Positions 10,990-21,351 of a DNA stretch of 54,791 nucleotides are shown here, piece after piece. The stretch's first letter is position 1; every line of letters starts with the position of its first letter. This DNA comes from Darksidea phi (lineage: Eukaryota > Ascomycota > Dothideomycetes > Pleosporales > Lentitheciaceae), in the NCBI GenBank assembly GCA_030770425.1, contig JASJFT010000256.1:1-54791 (forward strand). The letters run 5' to 3'. The position numbers and the translations under genes were made by a program. The notes beneath the pieces were generated by a model. The model made no database searches, was not told the origin of the DNA, and saw only the letters and a program-made list of their open reading frames with translations.

Positions 10990-12579
10990 ATGTGGACGTC
11001 AATTGCCACTCTAACAGCCCTTGCTGCTTCGATCAATGGTGCGGCCATCAGCCCCCGCGACTATGGCTATGGTAAAGAGCTCGTTACATCGGTGAGTGAC
11101 CAGGCTCCACAGCGACTTTACTCCTAACGCATTTGTCAGGAAAAATTGCGCGATAGTATCAATGCGGATGCGCTAAAGGAGAAAGCTGAGCTTTTCGAGA
11201 GGTTCGCGTACGACTCGCCAGACAAGAACCGTGTTATTGGAAGCCAGGGACATGAAGCCACCATCGACTACATCACGAAAACCATCAAGCAGTTTCCGGA
11301 CTACTATACCATCACCCAGCAGCCTATGCCCTTATCGGTCGGGGTTTCTGCCAACCTTACCATCAATGGCAAGGAGACGGAGGCCTACGCCGTAGGACTA
11401 GCACCTGGAGGAACCGCCACAGGAAAACTTGTGGCTATTCCAAATCTTGGTTGCAACTCTGTAAGCCGCGACTTCGTTTTGTTTACGGGCCATAGCTGAC
11501 CACAATACAAGTCCGACTTTCCATCTACCCTTAGCGGCTCAATCGCGCTCATCTCCCGGGGGAGCTGTGTATCGGGCGAAAAAGTTGCGTTTGCGGCTGC
11601 TGCAGGCGCCGCCGGCGTGCTCATCTATAACAATGTAGAGGGCAACCTCAACGGATACTCTTTGCAACGCGTACCCACAAAAGAGGGCGAATATGTTCCC
11701 ACCGGCGGTATTTCCCAGGGAGCCGGGCAGGGACTGGTCGCCATAGCTGGAGCTGGGCTCGAGGTCACGGTCGACCTAACCACCGCCGCAAGGAATATCA
11801 CAACCTACAACATCATCGCACAGACCAAAGCTGGAGACCAGAACAACGTCATTCACATCTCCGGTCACTCTGACTCTGTCGCAGCGGGTCCCGGTATCAA
11901 CGATAACGGATCCGGCTCAATCTCGATTCTTGAAACCGCCATTCAACTGACAAAATTCGCTGTGAAAAATGCCGTTCGATTCTCGTGGTGGACGGCTGAA
12001 GAAGAGGGCCTTTTGGGGGCTGAGTTCTACGTCGCTTCCTTGAACCAGACAGAAAAAGACAAGATCCGCCTAATGCTCGATTTCGACATGATGGCCTCGC
12101 CTAACTTCGCCTACCAAATCTACGACGGCGATGGCTCGGCTTACAACCTGACGGGTCCTGCAGGATCTGCTGAGGCCGAAGCCGAGTTTACTCATTACTT
12201 CGACGACATCGTTAAACTCCCCCATACAGAGATCGAGTTCGATGGACGCTCTGACTACGGGCCATTCCTGGAGGCTGGTATCGCCGCTGGTGGTATCGCG
12301 TGCGGAGCTGAAGGTCTCAAGACCGAGGAGGAGTTCAAGCTATTCGGTGGAGCCGCTGGTGTCCAGTACGATGTCAATTACCACGAAGACGGCGATACTG
12401 CGAACAACCTGAACTACGAGGCTTGGATCGTTATGGCCAGGGCTATTGCGCATACGACTGCGACATACGCGCGCAGCTTCGATAGCCTGCCGCCCAGGAA
12501 CACGACGGCTATACAAGCGAGGGCTGAGAAGGCGATGTTCAAGTACAAGGAATCGCCGCGGTATCTGAGCATGATCTAA
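10990..12579 (+). CDS. LAP2: Secreted M28 zinc aminopeptidase with PA domain (leucine aminopeptidase 2-like)
   Basis: Exons 10990-11091, 11140-11460 and 11512-12579 (introns 48 and 51 nt, GTGAGT...CAG and GTAAGC...AAG) give 496 aa. A signal peptide (MWTSIATLTALAASINGAA) is followed by a pro-region, a PA (protease-associated) segment around residues 120-220 (SGSIALISRGSCVSGEK, AAAAGAAGVLIYNN) and an M28 peptidase core. Metal and catalytic residues are all present: His260 (ISGHSDSV), Asp272 (GINDNGSG), Glu304/Glu305 (WTAEEEGLLG), Asp331 (MLDFDMM) and His432 (YHEDGD). The length and order match Aspergillus/Trichophyton Lap2, which removes N-terminal residues from peptides outside the cell to feed nitrogen uptake. 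Several N-glycosylation sequons (NLT, NIT, NQT) agree with secretion. The symbol is by family resemblance. Confidence 0.93.
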
Positions 12580-13080
12580 AAGAAAGAATGGTCGAATAGG
12601 TCCTTATTGAAGTTGGCCGAATGTTGTCTAAAAGTACATAGAATGAATAATGCCGGCAAACGCTTGCCTCACTTCAGCCTCACCCATGACTCAAGCTTGG
12701 CAAATTCACCCGTCAAATCTCAAATCAGACCGGCTAACAGGGACGCAAATGCCAGTCAATAAATCGCATATCAAAACACTACATGTCATCTCTGTGTAAG
12801 AAGGAACATGCCGTCCACTCAAAGTGCAAGATCCAGGCGACAAGCCTTCGCTTTTCGCAGCCCCAAGAAACGTGGCTGCGAGCTGAACTAGCCAGCTGAA
12901 GACCGACAAACCCCTTAGGCCTCCCCACCAACCCTTCAGGATCTCCATCGCATCCTCGATTCTTGTCGCTCTTTACTAACCCTCTTCTCAATCTCTTCCT
13001 TCCTGAGTTTGATACTCGCGAAAGGGTCGTTTTTTCCGTGTTTGATTGAAACCCCACAGCCCAGCAGCTTCTCCGCAATC
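12580..13080. other. Intergenic, 3' end of LAP2 and promoter of the MARVEL-like gene
   Basis: No open frame with support. The last 100 bases before 13081 are pyrimidine-rich with a short leader, typical of fungal promoters. Confidence 0.5.
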
Positions 13081-13904
13081 ATGGCGCGCAAAGACCGCGT
13101 GAAACCCACGCACTACCCGTTCCTCCCCTTCCACATCATCCGCAGCGCACAGCTGGTGTCGAGTATAATCGTCGCAGCGATCATGTCGTATTTCCTGCAC
13201 GAGCTGGCGCAGGATGGATATCGGCTTCCGTGGACCTTCATACTGGTAAGTACAGCCAGCCTCAGCCTTTCCCATCCGGCACTCGCCCACCCCCAAATCT
13301 CGTCCAAAGTCCTCTGTACTAATTTGCTATGTACAAATAGTTACTGGCCGTCTCCCTCCTCACCCTCCTCGCTCTCAGCGCTACCATCGTCCTCCACATC
13401 TTCTACGGCCTCAACCCGCTCCTAAATACCTGTCTCAACGCCGCACTCCTCCTCCTCTGGACCGTCTCCTTTGCGCTCCTCAGCTGGTGGTCCTCCGGTA
13501 CGCTGCGCCACATCTGTACACGCGCGAACTGGGAGGACGATACTGGTGTCTCCATATGCAGAACCTACAAGGCGCTGTTCAGCTTTGCTTTAGTGGGACT
13601 AGTAGCGACCCTCGCAGCGCTTGTGTTGGATGTACATGTGCAAAGGGGTGCTACAAGGAGAGGCAAATTTGCTAGAGTGGGAATGGGGTTAGGTGAGATG
13701 AATAAGAGTACGGTCGGAATGGGCGTGAGGAATGTGGAGGGCCACGAGTCGAACCCCAACCCTACTGCGAGGATGGGTGAGAAGGAAAAGAGGGGTGGGG
13801 AGGGTTATGCGGTGCCCGAGGAGCAGTTTGCGTATGACGAGGATCTGGCGTATCATGGTGCTGGCGGACAGGTTGGTAGACGGAGTGTGGAGGAGAGGAT
13901 ATAA
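13081..13904 (+). CDS. Four-transmembrane MARVEL-like membrane protein
   Basis: Exons 13081-13245 and 13341-13904 with a 95-nt intron (GTAAGT donor, TACTAAT branch site, ATAG acceptor) give 242 aa. Four hydrophobic helices are visible: one around residues 15-40 (IIRSAQLVSSIIVAAIMS), one spanning the splice junction (LLAVSLLTLLALSATIVLH), a third (NAALLLLWTVSFALLSWW) and a fourth (LFSFALVGLVATLAALVLDV). Between helices 3 and 4 lies a loop with Cys residues (CTRANWEDDTGVSIC). The C-terminal 75 residues are charged and presumably cytosolic. This layout matches fungal MARVEL-domain proteins of the plasma membrane or vesicles; the role is unknown. Without splicing, the helices would fall in separate frames. 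Confidence 0.8.
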
Positions 13905-14542
13905 CATATGGGAACGCTATTAAAGAAAATTTCTGGGCATCTGAAACTTGGAATACATCTCTGGTAAAATCATTTTAGACTTTCGGTATGATGTTGGTAT
14001 GTTGACGTTATGATTATGAGTCTCTGTAGGTATACATCTGTAGCATTTCATGACCCAGCTCTTTGACTGCAACCTGTGCTATGGATCAGCCATCCCTCTC
14101 ATGACGCAGCGAAAGGGGAGAACCCGCAAATCCGCTCTCGGTCAACTCAAAGCCCTATGCCGTATCGGCTTGAGCAACTCAGAATGAGCATGTGCGATCG
14201 GTGCAAGTAATGCAGGGCGTCAGACCCTCGTCCATGTTCGTGGTTTCAGCCTCGTATGCGGCATACCCAACACGACGAACAGGAAGAGTGACAATAAAAG
14301 AGTTTCGGCTACCCCAGGCGCCAAGCTGATAAAGCCACGTTCTAGACTGCGTATGCGATCCTCAGCTGAGATACGGGCGCTTACCCTCGTTATATATACG
14401 CTCTTGTTGCAACGGAAGCGGCTGTCTAAACACGCTCGCTCAACCATCCCGCCGCTGCCTCACCACAACGGGCTGTGGATAAACCCGCGTGTTCCTTTAT
14501 CGCGCGTTCTTGTTCGTCGGCGCGCACTATTCGAAACTCATC
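13905..14542. other. Intergenic, promoter of the TPR-CHAT gene
   Basis: No supported gene. The stretch 14220-14540 directly upstream of the next ATG contains only short frames. Confidence 0.5.
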
Positions 14543-17500
14543 ATGGCATCTCCAAATGCTGTGGAATCATTCCCCAACTACCGCGGAGTCAACACTTCGC
14601 TCTATAAATCACTCCCTACGGAAACAGTTCAACACATCGAACGCGCAATATGGCTCAAACAGATTGGCCAGACTGATGCTGCACGGGCAATCTTCAGCAA
14701 TGAGCTCGCACCGGCCAAAAACGTACCGATAGTCGTTCTCGAGCAAGCTGATCTTGAGCTCGAGGCTGGCAGATGGGGGAAAGCATGGCGGATTCTAGAT
14801 TCCGCACTCAACGAGCTCAAACATGCTAATGCAGATCTTGATCTCCCAGAGCATCGCCTTATGATGCTGACGCGGGTGATGCTTGGGATTCGGCATCGTG
14901 GGGATGTCGATTCAGCTGCCCAGGAGATAGAACGAACAAGTCGGTGGCTCCGTGATGCGCCAGTTACAGAGTATACTGACGTGCAGGTTCGGCTTCGCCC
15001 TTGAGCCGGCTAAACTCTTCTAATTCGTTTGGGTAGGCAAATTGTGTCCGCCGTTACGTGATGGCATACTTGTTCACGAGGCTACACTCGAACTATCAAA
15101 ACCCAGCTGCAGAACACATTCCAAGGGACAACCCTGATGGCGCGTCAGCGGAGCCTTGGAGTGGGCTTCACAGTCTCCGGCGCTCCTTGGTTGCTCGTGG
15201 AATGTTCAACGAAGCCAACGTCTTTTTCCGTGTCGAGTCAAACCGGACTCCACTAAAGGATCGCGACCCAATCTTTGAGGAGTTCTTAAACACAATTGCA
15301 ACCCTGCCAAACAGCCATGGGAGAAATTTCATGGAATCCGCTGTCCGATTGCAGTGGTCGACTAGTTATGTCCAGTTGCACAATCTGCAACGTGCGAAAG
15401 AAGAGTTGGCCAATTCGGAGACTGCATTGAACATGTGGTGCACTGAGTTCAATATCGGTAACAGCTACGTGGTACCATCTTTCCAAGCGCTCACTTGCGA
15501 GAAACTGAACCTAGTCGGCGATCACGCATTGAAGCTAGATGTGGCAGAACATTTTATCGCGCTCTTCGAGCAAACCGGTAGCAGCAAGACAGGATGGTGC
15601 CTCTCGACTGCTGCCGAATCAGCATTTGCTCTGTTCGAAAGCACGGGCAAAGACAAGTATCTGGAAAAGTACTTCGCTCTTAACGAGCGTCTCTTGCAAT
15701 ACGACGAAACGGAATCTGAAGACCTCTGCGACTTGGTAATTCATCGCAACTATCTCATCTCAGCCACTCATAAAAACATGGTCGATCGCCAAAAGTCTGT
15801 GGAGTGGATCGACGGCTTTTTCAAGCAATACCCGTATTTCGCATCGCCCGGCGAACTAGCATCACTGTATACCCGAAAGGCGCTGCTCCTAAGAGGCCTC
15901 CGGAGATTTGATGAGGCTAAAGAGGCGGAGGACGCCGCTGACAAGTTTAATACCATGGGGCCATCGCTTGGAAAATGGACGCATATGAGTGTCAGCAATG
16001 CTATCGCCCCTGGGGCCAGCATGGCTAACGCATCAGAATATGATTCCGAGGACGGAGATGAGGTCCCATTCTTCGCATGCTGGACGACCGTGGTAGGTAA
16101 CGTTGATAAGGCCTCAGACACTGTCGTCGAGCTCCTGCTTGACTGGTCTTTCGACGATGTACTGAAAGACCGTCTCACTATTGAAGAATTCCGGAGAATA
16201 ACAAACATCTCCGAAGATCTTCTTGGGGATCCACGTGGTGCAGATGAAGCAACTATCGAGAGGATCAAGAGCCATGAGCGTGGAAACATGTTGTCGTTCC
16301 TGTTCTCACCGGAGGCATCCTCCGAAGCGTCGCAAAAGGTCAGATGGGAAGGCGTCATTAATTGGCTGAGCAACCCCCCGAAAGGTCAGAGAAACAAACG
16401 GATGTACTGCCTCCTCATGCTACGTAACAACCGCCAATACTACTTCTCTGAGAAGCGCTTATGGGACCTGCGCATCCTCGAATTGCAGCATCTTCTCGAA
16501 CTCGACAAAAGGCTCCCTAGTGTAATTCGCGAGATCTCCCGCATGAACAAAGGTGGGTGGCTCTGTGACCAGGCTCTGACGTACTTGGCTCAGATAGGAG
16601 GTACGCCCGATCTTCAGGATTCGAAGACATACGAGCTTTTGTTGGAGGCTGAGAAGTCCTGTGACCTGGCTGTAAAGGAACTCCGAAAACACTATCAGCC
16701 CAATCAGTTGGCTCTTCAGCAGCGAGTCGGAGCTCAGATATGTATACTGAAGGTTCGAAGGCTTGAGCAGCAGCTGAAGCAGATGTCTGCTGGCGCTGAG
16801 CAGTCACTACAGCAGGATCAAACAGTCGAATCCACGGCTCACCATCAATCTACGAACGCCATCGCGTTAGCCAACGAGATTACAACTCTGCGCAAGGTTG
16901 GATTGGAGAACCTCAAAGAAACAGATCAGATAAATACAGCTGCTGAGCTTGAAGCATCGTGGGTGGACGGCCTGGATGGCGTGGAACACAGACAACGAGT
17001 GTCCGAATTCCATGGCAGCTTTTACACCATCTACAATGCCATGAGCTTGCTCCTTGTGGAACAAGAACCCTCTCGCGAAACGATCAACCAAGCTTGGAAT
17101 TGGGTGCAAAAGTATAAGGCACGTTCGCTGACAAGAACGATCGGCATACGCAGTACCGTTCCGCCGAATCTACTGAAATTGATCCTTGCTTCGACTGACG
17201 CCCGCCCAATCTACGAGGAGATGCTTGATCTGCAGAAACAGATCAATGACGCTGAAGCAAGTGCAAGATTTACTTTGCGTCAGCGATTGGACGCTTATCG
17301 GCGTCAAATGAGAACACATCCTCTCCTACAGCGTTTGATTGATCTTCGAGAAGGCACTCCTTTAGATCTATCCGACATTGCTGCAATAGAAGCGGCAGCT
17401 GGAAGAACAATCGTACTGGTCGACTGGTTCTACCTTCCGCCTTATCCTGACGATGCTGGGGGCAGATTGCTTCTGTTTACGGCAAGGGGTGATTATGCGC

Positions 17501-18585
17501 CGACAATGGATGTTCTAACGACAAAGATGGAGGACGTCAATGCATGGCAAGATCAGTATCTCAACCCCAAAAGACTGCGGGATGAGGACACAAGAATCGA
17601 GTTTGACGCAATGTTGGGCGGCCTTGTTGCGCCATTGCTTCATCGGACAAAAGAGAACGAGGTGCTGGTCTTTTGCCCTTCGGCCACACTGCACCGGCTA
17701 CCTTTGCATGCACTGTCCGTTACAACACTTCCCCATACCCAAGCGTTGATCCGACGAAACCCAATCGTATATATCCACAGCCATTCCTTACTACGGTCGT
17801 GCTTCTCGGCCGCAGAACATGCGCGCGACTCGCCCGACTCCATCAACGCTCGATTCCTATCCGGCATTTCAGAAGCTGATGCGACACTATACGGAGCGGG
17901 GCGCGCCGGTATCAGAGACCTAGCGGAGATATTCGACACGTTACCAATGATAGACGAGAGCGCAAGCAAAGAAGATTTCATGAGCGCAGTCAGAGAATCG
18001 AGAATGCTGCATCTACAAACGCACTGCATTTGGGACTTCGCAGACCCATTGGACCATCATGTCAAGTTTCCTCGGCTCGAAGGAACCAATGGGCCAGCTT
18101 CTCTTCCAGACCATAAACTCACGGCCAAAGAAATATTCGACATGACCTTCCTTCCAGGAACACATGTCAATATGATCGCGTGCGAGGGAGGCGTCACGCA
18201 AGTAAAGCTAGGCGACGAAGTCATGGGCCTCGTACCCGCACTGCTGCACTCTGGCGCCAGCTCTGTAGTGTCAACCCTATGGAGCATTGCCGACCGCCAT
18301 GGAGCAGAATTTTCGAGATTCTTCTTTGAGTCTTTCCTACAGCAGTGCGTAGGACGACAAAACGCAAATCCGTTAGCGTCCCTTAACAGAATGCGCCAGG
18401 CGCTGTCTGGTGAGGATAGTGCGTGCTTTGTGAACGTTGCTGTGGCATTACAAGAGGCGGTTATGGAAATGGATCCGTATGGAGTTGAGCCTTTGTATGG
18501 GTGGGCGGGCTTTGTTTTGCATGGGTTTTGGCAGTTTTCGCTTTCGATGGGTGAGGCTCAGTGGCTGCGACGTCGGCAGGGGTAG
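14543..18585 (+). CDS. TPR-CHAT protein (caspase-like/separase-related protease candidate)
   Basis: Exons 14543-14986 and 15037-18585, 50-nt intron (GTTCGG donor, CTAAAC/CTAAT branch region, GTAG acceptor), 1330 aa. The start MASPNAVESF was chosen because it is the first ATG in frame. Residues about 20-1000 are helical repeats of TPR character (AIWLKQIGQTDAARAIF, LELEAGRWGKAWRILDSAL, RKALLLRGLRRFDEAKEAEDA). The C-terminal about 300 residues are a CHAT domain: His1144 in LHLQTHC and Cys1197 in MIACEGG form the expected His-Cys dyad, followed by DEVMGLVPALLHSGASSV and STLWSIADR, the hallmark CHAT segment. CHAT proteases are clan CD, related to caspases and separase. In bacteria TPR-CHAT proteins serve in defence and cell death; in fungi the family is expanded but largely uncharacterised. 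No signal peptide or membrane helix, so cytosolic. The dyad looks intact, so activity is plausible. Confidence 0.88.
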
Positions 18586-20017
18586 GCTTAACCAAGGAGG
18601 GGATACTACGGTAGTGCTATTTTTGACCAGATAGACGTGAGGCGCGCGATGAAGTTGGACGGACTAAAGTTACGGGATGCAATACTAGTGCTAGCTATGC
18701 CATCCTCTTCCATGCTTTGCATGCTCATGGCTCGTTCTATACCCTGATACACCCTGTAATACTCTTCGTCCCTTCCAAGTAAGACATCCCGCCTGCCTCC
18801 CCCTCAATTTCTACTCTCGTCGAACGATCTTCCCACGGAACCCTTCCCCACCATATCCGAATACTAATTTTCCTCCAAAAAGCGCCTCCCTGGCAACGCC
18901 AACACACTCAAAGAATCCATCCCCCACATTACCCCAGAAGCTCCAGACTGATTTCTACACGACCTCCATATCCCCCTGAACCCTCAACATGCGGATCCGC
19001 ACTCTGCTCAACCTAATCCTGACTACCCATGGTAGTTCCCCGGTCCTCAGAACCTTCGGTATGCGCCTCACCGGCTCGTTCGCTAGCGCCGCCCGTCTCT
19101 CCGGGAAGTGCGCTTCTTCGTCCCTGTTGTATGGTTCCATTGAAAAGTCTCGTTGATGTGGAGTGCGTCGTATATCTTGGATTTGCGAGCCGCAGCTGCA
19201 TTTGTCGTTGCAGTGTGCCGACGAGGGCGTTGCGTCTGCTTCAGGGCCGCAATCTCAGTGCGGCAAGTGCAGTCGGTTAGGTAGTGACGAGAAGTGTTTG
19301 TAGCGGGACCTCAGATGGTATCGGTGCCCGCGTGTTTGGCGGCATGTGGATCAGGTCCGAGGTGTAATTTCCTTTCCATCGTCGTTCCAAAGTGTTCGCT
19401 TTTGAAGGTCTGTAGGTTTCGCACTAGGGCAGCTTTTTCTGTAGCTTTACTGAATATGTTGGAGTGTTGAGGAAGCCTTGGGGGCGGGGAGGGGGCGGGT
19501 TTGCCTTTGCTCCAGATGTTCGCGGTAGTGGTTGGTGTCAATAAAGGGTTGAGGGGCTTTGCTTTTGCTATGGTTATAGGCGGTGAAGATATCGCTTTCG
19601 AGAAGAAAACTTAGAAGTGAGATGTGCTGGTAAGGGAAAAGGAAAGGATAACTGCTGTATATCTAGATTGCTGAATGTTTGTAAGGGGAAAAAAAGACTT
19701 GTTTGCTTCCAGTGCGACGACGTCCCATTCCTTTCGAACCTAAATCGCTTTGTCTACCTGCAGTATCGAATGCACCATTCCGCGGCTGTCGACTTGTTCT
19801 TGTTGAACAATATGGTGCCTCTGAGTGTACCGCCTGGATAGCAAACGGACCTCCACTGAAGCGCTTATTGCAGTAGTTACCAAGTTCCCCATCGCGATTG
19901 CTGTTCTGAGCAAATTAATCGCGCCACCCACATGTCCCACGCCATCGCCACCATCCACTTGAACCTCCGTCCTCAAAGTCTACAGCAAAACCCAAACCCT
20001 CCTTCCCTATTGACTCC
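18586..20017. other. Long intergenic region, no firm gene
   Basis: About 1.4 kb between the TPR-CHAT gene and the convergent SAP-domain gene. One minus-strand open stretch (19610-19311) is listed separately. Otherwise only short frames are seen. Confidence 0.4.
19311..19610 (-). CDS. Possible exon of a small unrecognised protein
   Basis: An open frame of about 100 codons with no ATG at its left end, so it could only be a 3' exon. The text is protein-like (KGKPAPSPPPRLPQHSNIF, KAALVRNLQTFKSEHFGTT) with balanced composition. I found no convincing upstream exon or start, and no family. Chance or a relic is equally possible. Confidence 0.25.
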   Translation of the reverse strand, partial: VFFSKAISSPPITIAKAKPLNPLLTPTTTANIWSKGKPAPSPPPRLPQHSNIFSKATEKAALVRNLQTFKSEHFGTTMERKLHLGPDPHAAKHAGTDTI

Positions 20018-20875
20018 TCAACCTCTCACTCGATCCACCAGCAAACCCCACAAGACCTCCCCCTTTTTCCATATCATCTGCAAGCCGCGTCGGCCGTCAA
20101 ACTCGACATAGACGCGCCTGACCAGGATAGAGAATGCGCCGAGCATAAGCGTGCACAGAACGAAGTATACACCAATGAGCGCGATTTGGGCCCAGGTGCG
20201 GGGGATCCTCTTTGCCACTGAAGTGGGGGCATCCTTGTCTGTCGCGGAAGGCGTGTCATCAATATGAATCAAGGGAGGGCGGGTGAGAGTCTTCTTCCCC
20301 AAGGCCATTTTGCGTAGTCGAGAGGCCGTCGATGTCGAAGCGGAAGAGGCGTTCTTGCGCTTAGTATTCGCTCTCAGGTTGACGATTATACCTGGGGAGG
20401 TATTTGACTGCTGCGTATTGTGGGCGGTGGATGTATTAGCCTGTCCAGCCATGAGCGACCTGATGAAGTCATCCTGATCCTCAGCAGCCTCGACGCCAGC
20501 GGCCTGCGTCTCCCTAGCCTCGCTCGCTCTCTTCTCAGACCATGTTTTACCCTTACGTACGCGCTTCTTCATTTCGCCGTTGGCGCTGGTACCGCTTGTG
20601 GATGTGTTGCGACTCCGATCCGATGATTGAGTAAGGGTCGCTCCGGGGTAGCCGTCTGTAAGCGGTACTCCGTTCTCGTGGTAACCATTCGAAGATGGCG
20701 TTTGGGAAGCGGCCTGGATTCTATAGTTGGTAGCTTTAAGTGCGTCTTCATCCTCTTTGTCCTGATTTACCAAGCGGCTGATCATTTGGATTTTCATGCC
20801 GCCTGTTTGAAGGCCGCGGCGCTGGAGCAAATCATCGAGCTCGGCCACTTTCTTCTTGCTGTAGTTGATCGGCAT
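20018..20875 (-). CDS. SAP-domain protein with a C-terminal membrane segment
   Basis: Single exon, 285 aa, ATG at 20875. Residues about 5-45 (SKKKVAELDDLLQRRGLQTG, IQMISRLVNQD) form a SAP motif, the helix-extended-helix fold that binds AT-rich DNA and is found in chromatin and nuclear-envelope proteins. The middle (about 50-215) is Ser/Thr/Lys-rich and disordered, with basic stretches such as KKRVRKGK and TKRKN that could be nuclear localisation signals. Residues about 228-250 (WAQIALIGVYFVLCTLMLGA) form one transmembrane helix, followed by a short tail. SAP plus one TM suggests an inner-nuclear-membrane or ER protein tethering chromatin; this is inference. No orthologue name is claimed. Confidence 0.8.
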   Translation of the reverse strand: MPINYSKKKVAELDDLLQRRGLQTGGMKIQMISRLVNQDKEDEDALKATNYRIQAASQTPSSNGYHENGVPLTDGYPGATLTQSSDRSRNTSTSGTSANGEMKKRVRKGKTWSEKRASEARETQAAGVEAAEDQDDFIRSLMAGQANTSTAHNTQQSNTSPGIIVNLRANTKRKNASSASTSTASRLRKMALGKKTLTRPPLIHIDDTPSATDKDAPTSVAKRIPRTWAQIALIGVYFVLCTLMLGAFSILVRRVYVEFDGRRGLQMIWKKGEVLWGLLVDRVRG

Positions 20876-21351
20876 TGTAGGCGTGCGGTTTGTAGTTTTG
20901 AGCGCGAGGGCGGGGGCGTAAGATATAGTTAGGTGGAGTGAGCGAGGGTGTGCTTTCTAGGTGAGATTGAGAAAAGGCGAGGTGGGCCGTCCGGCGAAAC
21001 GACTGGACAAGAGCCCAGTATTTATGGGTTAATACATAAAAGTGAAGTCATGGGAAGTAAGTGGGACTTGCGATGTGCTATGGTGCCTTCAGAATGTTGC
21101 CATGACACCTGAGTAGAAATGACTGACGTAACTAACAACCAGTCGCTGTTATGTTTCTGACCGCGGGGAAACTAGCAGTAAATATCTGGTGAACAACTTT
21201 GCCTAGTCCACATACGTTAAGAAGACAACAATGCCCGAAAGCGGCACTAAACATAATACAAAGTATACTAGGCGATGGAAGATGAATTAAGATGGTAATG
21301 AACCCAGGGGCCCCAGCTGCACAAGCTATCCATACGTGACGTGACCTCATA
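20876..21351. other. Intergenic between tandem minus-strand genes
   Basis: Contains the promoter of the SAP-domain gene and the 3' region of the Myb/SANT-like gene. No coding potential seen. Confidence 0.5.

Noticed and set aside
12779..13296. Minus-strand frames overlapping the start of the MARVEL-like gene
   Set aside because: No hydrophobic or domain pattern; the plus-strand spliced model explains the region.
16517..16807. Antisense open frames within the TPR-CHAT and other large genes
   Set aside because: Shadows of the real coding strand without independent features.
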